Of a stretch of DNA of 52,507 nt, positions 50,407-52,507 are shown one piece after another. Location of the stretch: positions 1-52,507 of the forward strand of contig JASBRV010000038.1 of the NCBI GenBank assembly GCA_030149295.1, in the 5' to 3' direction. The notes below the pieces were generated by a model that made no database searches, was not told where the DNA came from, and saw only the letters and a program-made list of their open reading frames with translations. Both the position numbers and the translations under genes were made by a program. Origin of the DNA: Bacteriovoracales bacterium. Its GTDB lineage: Bacteria; Bdellovibrionota; Bacteriovoracia; Bacteriovoracales; Bacteriovoracaceae. Every line of letters begins with the position of its first letter. Within the stretch, counting starts at the first letter, position 1.

Positions 50407-51648
50407 ATGATGGATGCTAACGAAAAGCGTACTTTCTTTTTCCAAACCCCCATTGGTTTGGAATCTTTAGGCCTAAAAGAGTTTGAACTCAAATTCCCCG
50501 TTCGTTATCCCTCAACCCCACTCCCTCATGGGGAAATCATAGAAGGAGGCTTTACTCTAGAGCTTCCCATAAATGTTGGTATAGGCCTCAATTATTGGTT
50601 AAAAATTCCCAATAGAATTCTCTTGAGAGAAGCCCATTTCAAGTGCAGAGATATTCCCAAGTTCTACAACAAAGTTAAAAAGCTTAACCTTAAGTCTTAC
50701 TATGCAGGACAGGACTATCAATTTGTCATTTCCTCAAAAGACTCTCGCCTTTTCGACGATAGAAAAATCGAAAAGGCCCTAAGAGATGCTCTTGAAGCCA
50801 ACCTCAAAGCCTCCGAACCGAAAGCCGATGCCAAAATTAGGGTAAGTAATTACAAGGAATGGAAACTTTATGTTCGCTTTGAAGAGGATTGGTGCACTAT
50901 AAGTATCGATACTTCCGGCGATCGTTTAGGTATGAGAGGATATAAAAATAGGGTTGGCAAGGCCCCTCTAAGGGAAAACTTAGCTTCTAGCCTCTATTTC
51001 TTCACGGCATTGTCTCTTCCTGAATCCGTTGGAGATTCCTTCACCCGTCCTCTTACTTTGATTGATCCCTTTTGTGGCTCTGGTACATTACTAATGGAGT
51101 CCGTTCTCTTTTTTGAACCAAATCTCTTTAGGAATTATGCCTTTGAATTTTTCCCACAAGCTCAAAACCTATCCATCCAAAGACCTACTTCTTACTTTTT
51201 AGAAAGAGAACTCTTTCTTCTGGGCAGTGATATCGACAGTGAACGGATAGAGGATACCAGAGAAAACTTTCGAGAAGCAGGTCTACTCACTTTAGCGCAT
51301 CATCTTCAGGTTGGTGATTTGGCTAAAGCAGACTTTCAAAAGAAACTCTCCATTGAAATTTTTTCCCATTTAGATTCTCGAAAGATCCTGCCATGGTTTC
51401 TTAGTAATCCACCCTATGGAAAAAGAATTGCCCAAGAACTCAAAGCGAATCAACTACTGGATTCTCTAAAAACCTGGGGCGAATTTGAAAGAATAGGACT
51501 TCTCTTACCTCGAGATCAGCTGGCCGGCCTCACTCCACCTAAAGGGATAAATTTCGTTGATAAGCTGGACTTTATTCATGGTGGGGAAAAGGTTCGCTTC
51601 TCTTTGTTCACTAACCTGAAAGTCAATAATGAAAAACCATCGACCTAA
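50407..51648 (+). CDS. RlmL-type 23S rRNA guanine-N2 methyltransferase (THUMP + MTase)
   Basis: The 413-residue enzyme has an N-terminal THUMP-like region (about 10-175; KIRVSNYKEWKLYVRFEEDWCTISIDTSG) and an RFM methyltransferase domain with the AdoMet motif DPFCGSGTLLMES (about 220-232), a SDIDSERI acidic loop and catalytic SNPPYGKRI. It corresponds to the N-terminal half of E. coli RlmL (m2G2445) without the RlmK fusion. The start ATG ATG has a weak ribosome binding site. It overlaps the convergent U32 gene by 26 nt. Exact target nucleotide is inferred from the family. Confidence 0.92.
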   Translation: MMDANEKRTFFFQTPIGLESLGLKEFELKFPVRYPSTPLPHGEIIEGGFTLELPINVGIGLNYWLKIPNRILLREAHFKCRDIPKFYNKVKKLNLKSYYAGQDYQFVISSKDSRLFDDRKIEKALRDALEANLKASEPKADAKIRVSNYKEWKLYVRFEEDWCTISIDTSGDRLGMRGYKNRVGKAPLRENLASSLYFFTALSLPESVGDSFTRPLTLIDPFCGSGTLLMESVLFFEPNLFRNYAFEFFPQAQNLSIQRPTSYFLERELFLLGSDIDSERIEDTRENFREAGLLTLAHHLQVGDLAKADFQKKLSIEIFSHLDSRKILPWFLSNPPYGKRIAQELKANQLLDSLKTWGEFERIGLLLPRDQLAGLTPPKGINFVDKLDFIHGGEKVRFSLFTNLKVNNEKPST

Positions 51649-52507
51649 CTGAAAGACCGCCTAGATGAGATAAGAAAATAATATCTCCCGTTTTAGCCTG
51701 TCTCATTTCCTTTCCTAGCGCATCTGTCATTTTACCAACACGCATTTTCTTTTCTCTTCCCTCTGGACTAAGAAAGGATATTTCATCGCCGATGGATAAA
51801 GACTTATTAGTGCCTTTAATAAGAATGGCTATATGCTCTTTTTTCTTTACATCAACAACTTCCCCAAGATAGCTCTTACCTCGATCTTGGAGGCGAAAGT
51901 TCTTAAGTTTTTTAAAAAGGACATCTGTTTTGTTGACACGAAAAAAGCCTTTTGTCGTTGGTCTTTCATAAGCCGTTAAAATAGATTTAAAAGCATTTTC
52001 AAAGAGGTCTTGATGAAAGGAATCGAGTGGTAATTCCTCATGGCCACAAATAAAATCAACTCTCCAATGGACTCCCTCACAGGTTTTTATGGCCTCTACT
52101 TCATCAAAGAGAAATTGGTCTTTGGTATTAAGCATGAAAGTTCCATGATGGTTTTCAATGATAGGAAAACCTTTATGAGGACTCTCTTCACTTGTTCCCA
52201 TGACCTCATGACGATCCTTCTCATCTTCCGGTTCTCCATAAAGAGGACTGACAAGAAGCCTAGGCGTATAAAAAAGAAGAATGGGACCAAAGGCCAACAC
52301 TTCGAGAGAGCAAGAGAGATGTTCTTGGAAGTCCTTTATAATAGCAGAAGGAAGCTCTGGGCTTAAAACCAAACGTTTAATGCCTGTAGGCCAAAAATCT
52401 AACCAGGTTTTTAATCCAATGAGGTTATGATTTCCTTGTTCAACGATATAGTGGACCTCTTTTGGATAATCCATCTCTTTCAGAGCATAAAGGGCACCAG
52501 GATCTTG
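51623..52507 (-). CDS. U32-family (collagenase-like) protein, 5' end outside the window
   Basis: The frame stays open to the window edge (PGALYALKEMD precedes the first visible ATG at 52474), so the gene is cut at its 5' end; about 294 residues are present. Family features are the LEVLAFGPILLFYTPR strand, the helix AYERPTTKGFFRVNKTDV, and a C-terminal barrel-like domain GEVVDVKKKEHIAILIKGT with GDEISFLSPEG. The segment after FGPILLFYTPRLL lacks the Cys cluster present in YhbU/TrhP-type U32 proteins. Such proteins act in tRNA or rRNA hydroxylation or as proteases, so function cannot be fixed from this part. It overlaps the RlmL-type gene by 26 nt. Confidence 0.85.
   Translation of the reverse strand, partial: QDPGALYALKEMDYPKEVHYIVEQGNHNLIGLKTWLDFWPTGIKRLVLSPELPSAIIKDFQEHLSCSLEVLAFGPILLFYTPRLLVSPLYGEPEDEKDRHEVMGTSEESPHKGFPIIENHHGTFMLNTKDQFLFDEVEAIKTCEGVHWRVDFICGHEELPLDSFHQDLFENAFKSILTAYERPTTKGFFRVNKTDVLFKKLKNFRLQDRGKSYLGEVVDVKKKEHIAILIKGTNKSLSIGDEISFLSPEGREKKMRVGKMTDALGKEMRQAKTGDIIFLSHLGGLSVRSMVFHY

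Noticed and set aside
1..52507. CRISPR arrays, tRNA and rRNA genes, intact transposases or integrases
   Set aside because: I saw no regularly spaced repeats, no tRNA-like cloverleaf with a GTTCRANNC loop, no rRNA segments and no recombinase motifs; a computed search would be needed to exclude degenerate cases.

Overview
The window looks like chromosomal core plus accessory DNA from a low-to-moderate GC (about 40 % by eye) Gram-negative bacterium. It encodes many signal peptides and lipoproteins, several outer-membrane-type beta-barrels, YHS/YceI/CxxCH proteins, and an unusual density of secreted proteases. That mix, the many short convergent or divergent operons, and the large share of secreted proteins without recognisable family best fit a predatory Bdellovibrionota of the Bacteriovoracales type. 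This is an inference from gene content; no rRNA or tRNA gene is visible to confirm it.

Layout. 1-2.6 kb: a canonical tRNA 2-thiouridylase (mnmA) behind a paralogue that has lost both catalytic cysteines. 2.7-4.6 kb: an ABC-ATPase-like protein without a Walker A motif, then an orphan C5-cytosine DNA methyltransferase. 4.6-12.2 kb (minus): a probable operon of a basic membrane protein, an envelope protein, lipoate ligase, a heterodimeric ABC exporter and a PAS histidine kinase, with 4-8 nt overlaps at several joints. 12.3-17.8 kb: a YkgJ-type cysteine-cluster protein, a trypsin-like lipoprotein, a coiled-coil protein, a serine hydrolase plus small lipoprotein, and a gingipain-family (C25) protease. 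18-22.5 kb: phnD, phnC and phnE, with a secreted protein and a second trypsin-like protease on the other strand between phnD and phnCE. 22.6-25.5 kb: a four-gene redox/envelope cassette (YHS, di-heme lipoprotein, YceI, CxxCH-headed barrel). 25.5-29.6 kb (minus): MarC, Ppx, hybrid histidine kinase and a small secreted protein. 29.7-38.6 kb (minus): envelope proteins, a YqaA membrane protein, a matrixin protease with a GlyGly-TM-basic tail, patatin, a 691-residue cytoplasmic protein of unknown function, a winged-helix protein, CCA-adding-type nucleotidyltransferase and a LysR regulator. 38.8-42 kb: a lytic-transglycosylase-like protein and small secreted proteins. 42.4-44.6 kb: fusA with a clear sigma70 promoter and a highly structured 3' region. 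45.8-47.3 kb: an XRE-type DNA-binding protein with a membrane segment and exported domain. 47.3-48.9 kb: two gene-poor stretches with strong RNA-like structure. 49-52.5 kb: cysteine desulfurase, an RlmL-type 23S rRNA methyltransferase and a U32-family protein cut by the window edge.

How parts may work together. MnmA needs sulfur relayed from a cysteine desulfurase, and one is encoded at the other end of the window. The secreted proteases (two S1-type, one C25, one matrixin), the patatin and the transglycosylase-like protein would suit degradation of prey or polymers. PhnCDE form an importer for phosphonate or a related phosphorus oxyanion. The observations I would follow first are the two candidate structured RNAs (47.39-47.68 kb and 48.50-48.63 kb), the Cys-less MnmA paralogue, the YHS/heme/YceI/barrel cassette, the XRE-TM regulator with an inverted repeat over its promoter, and a winged-helix gene whose Shine-Dalgarno lies in the loop of a perfect 8-bp hairpin.
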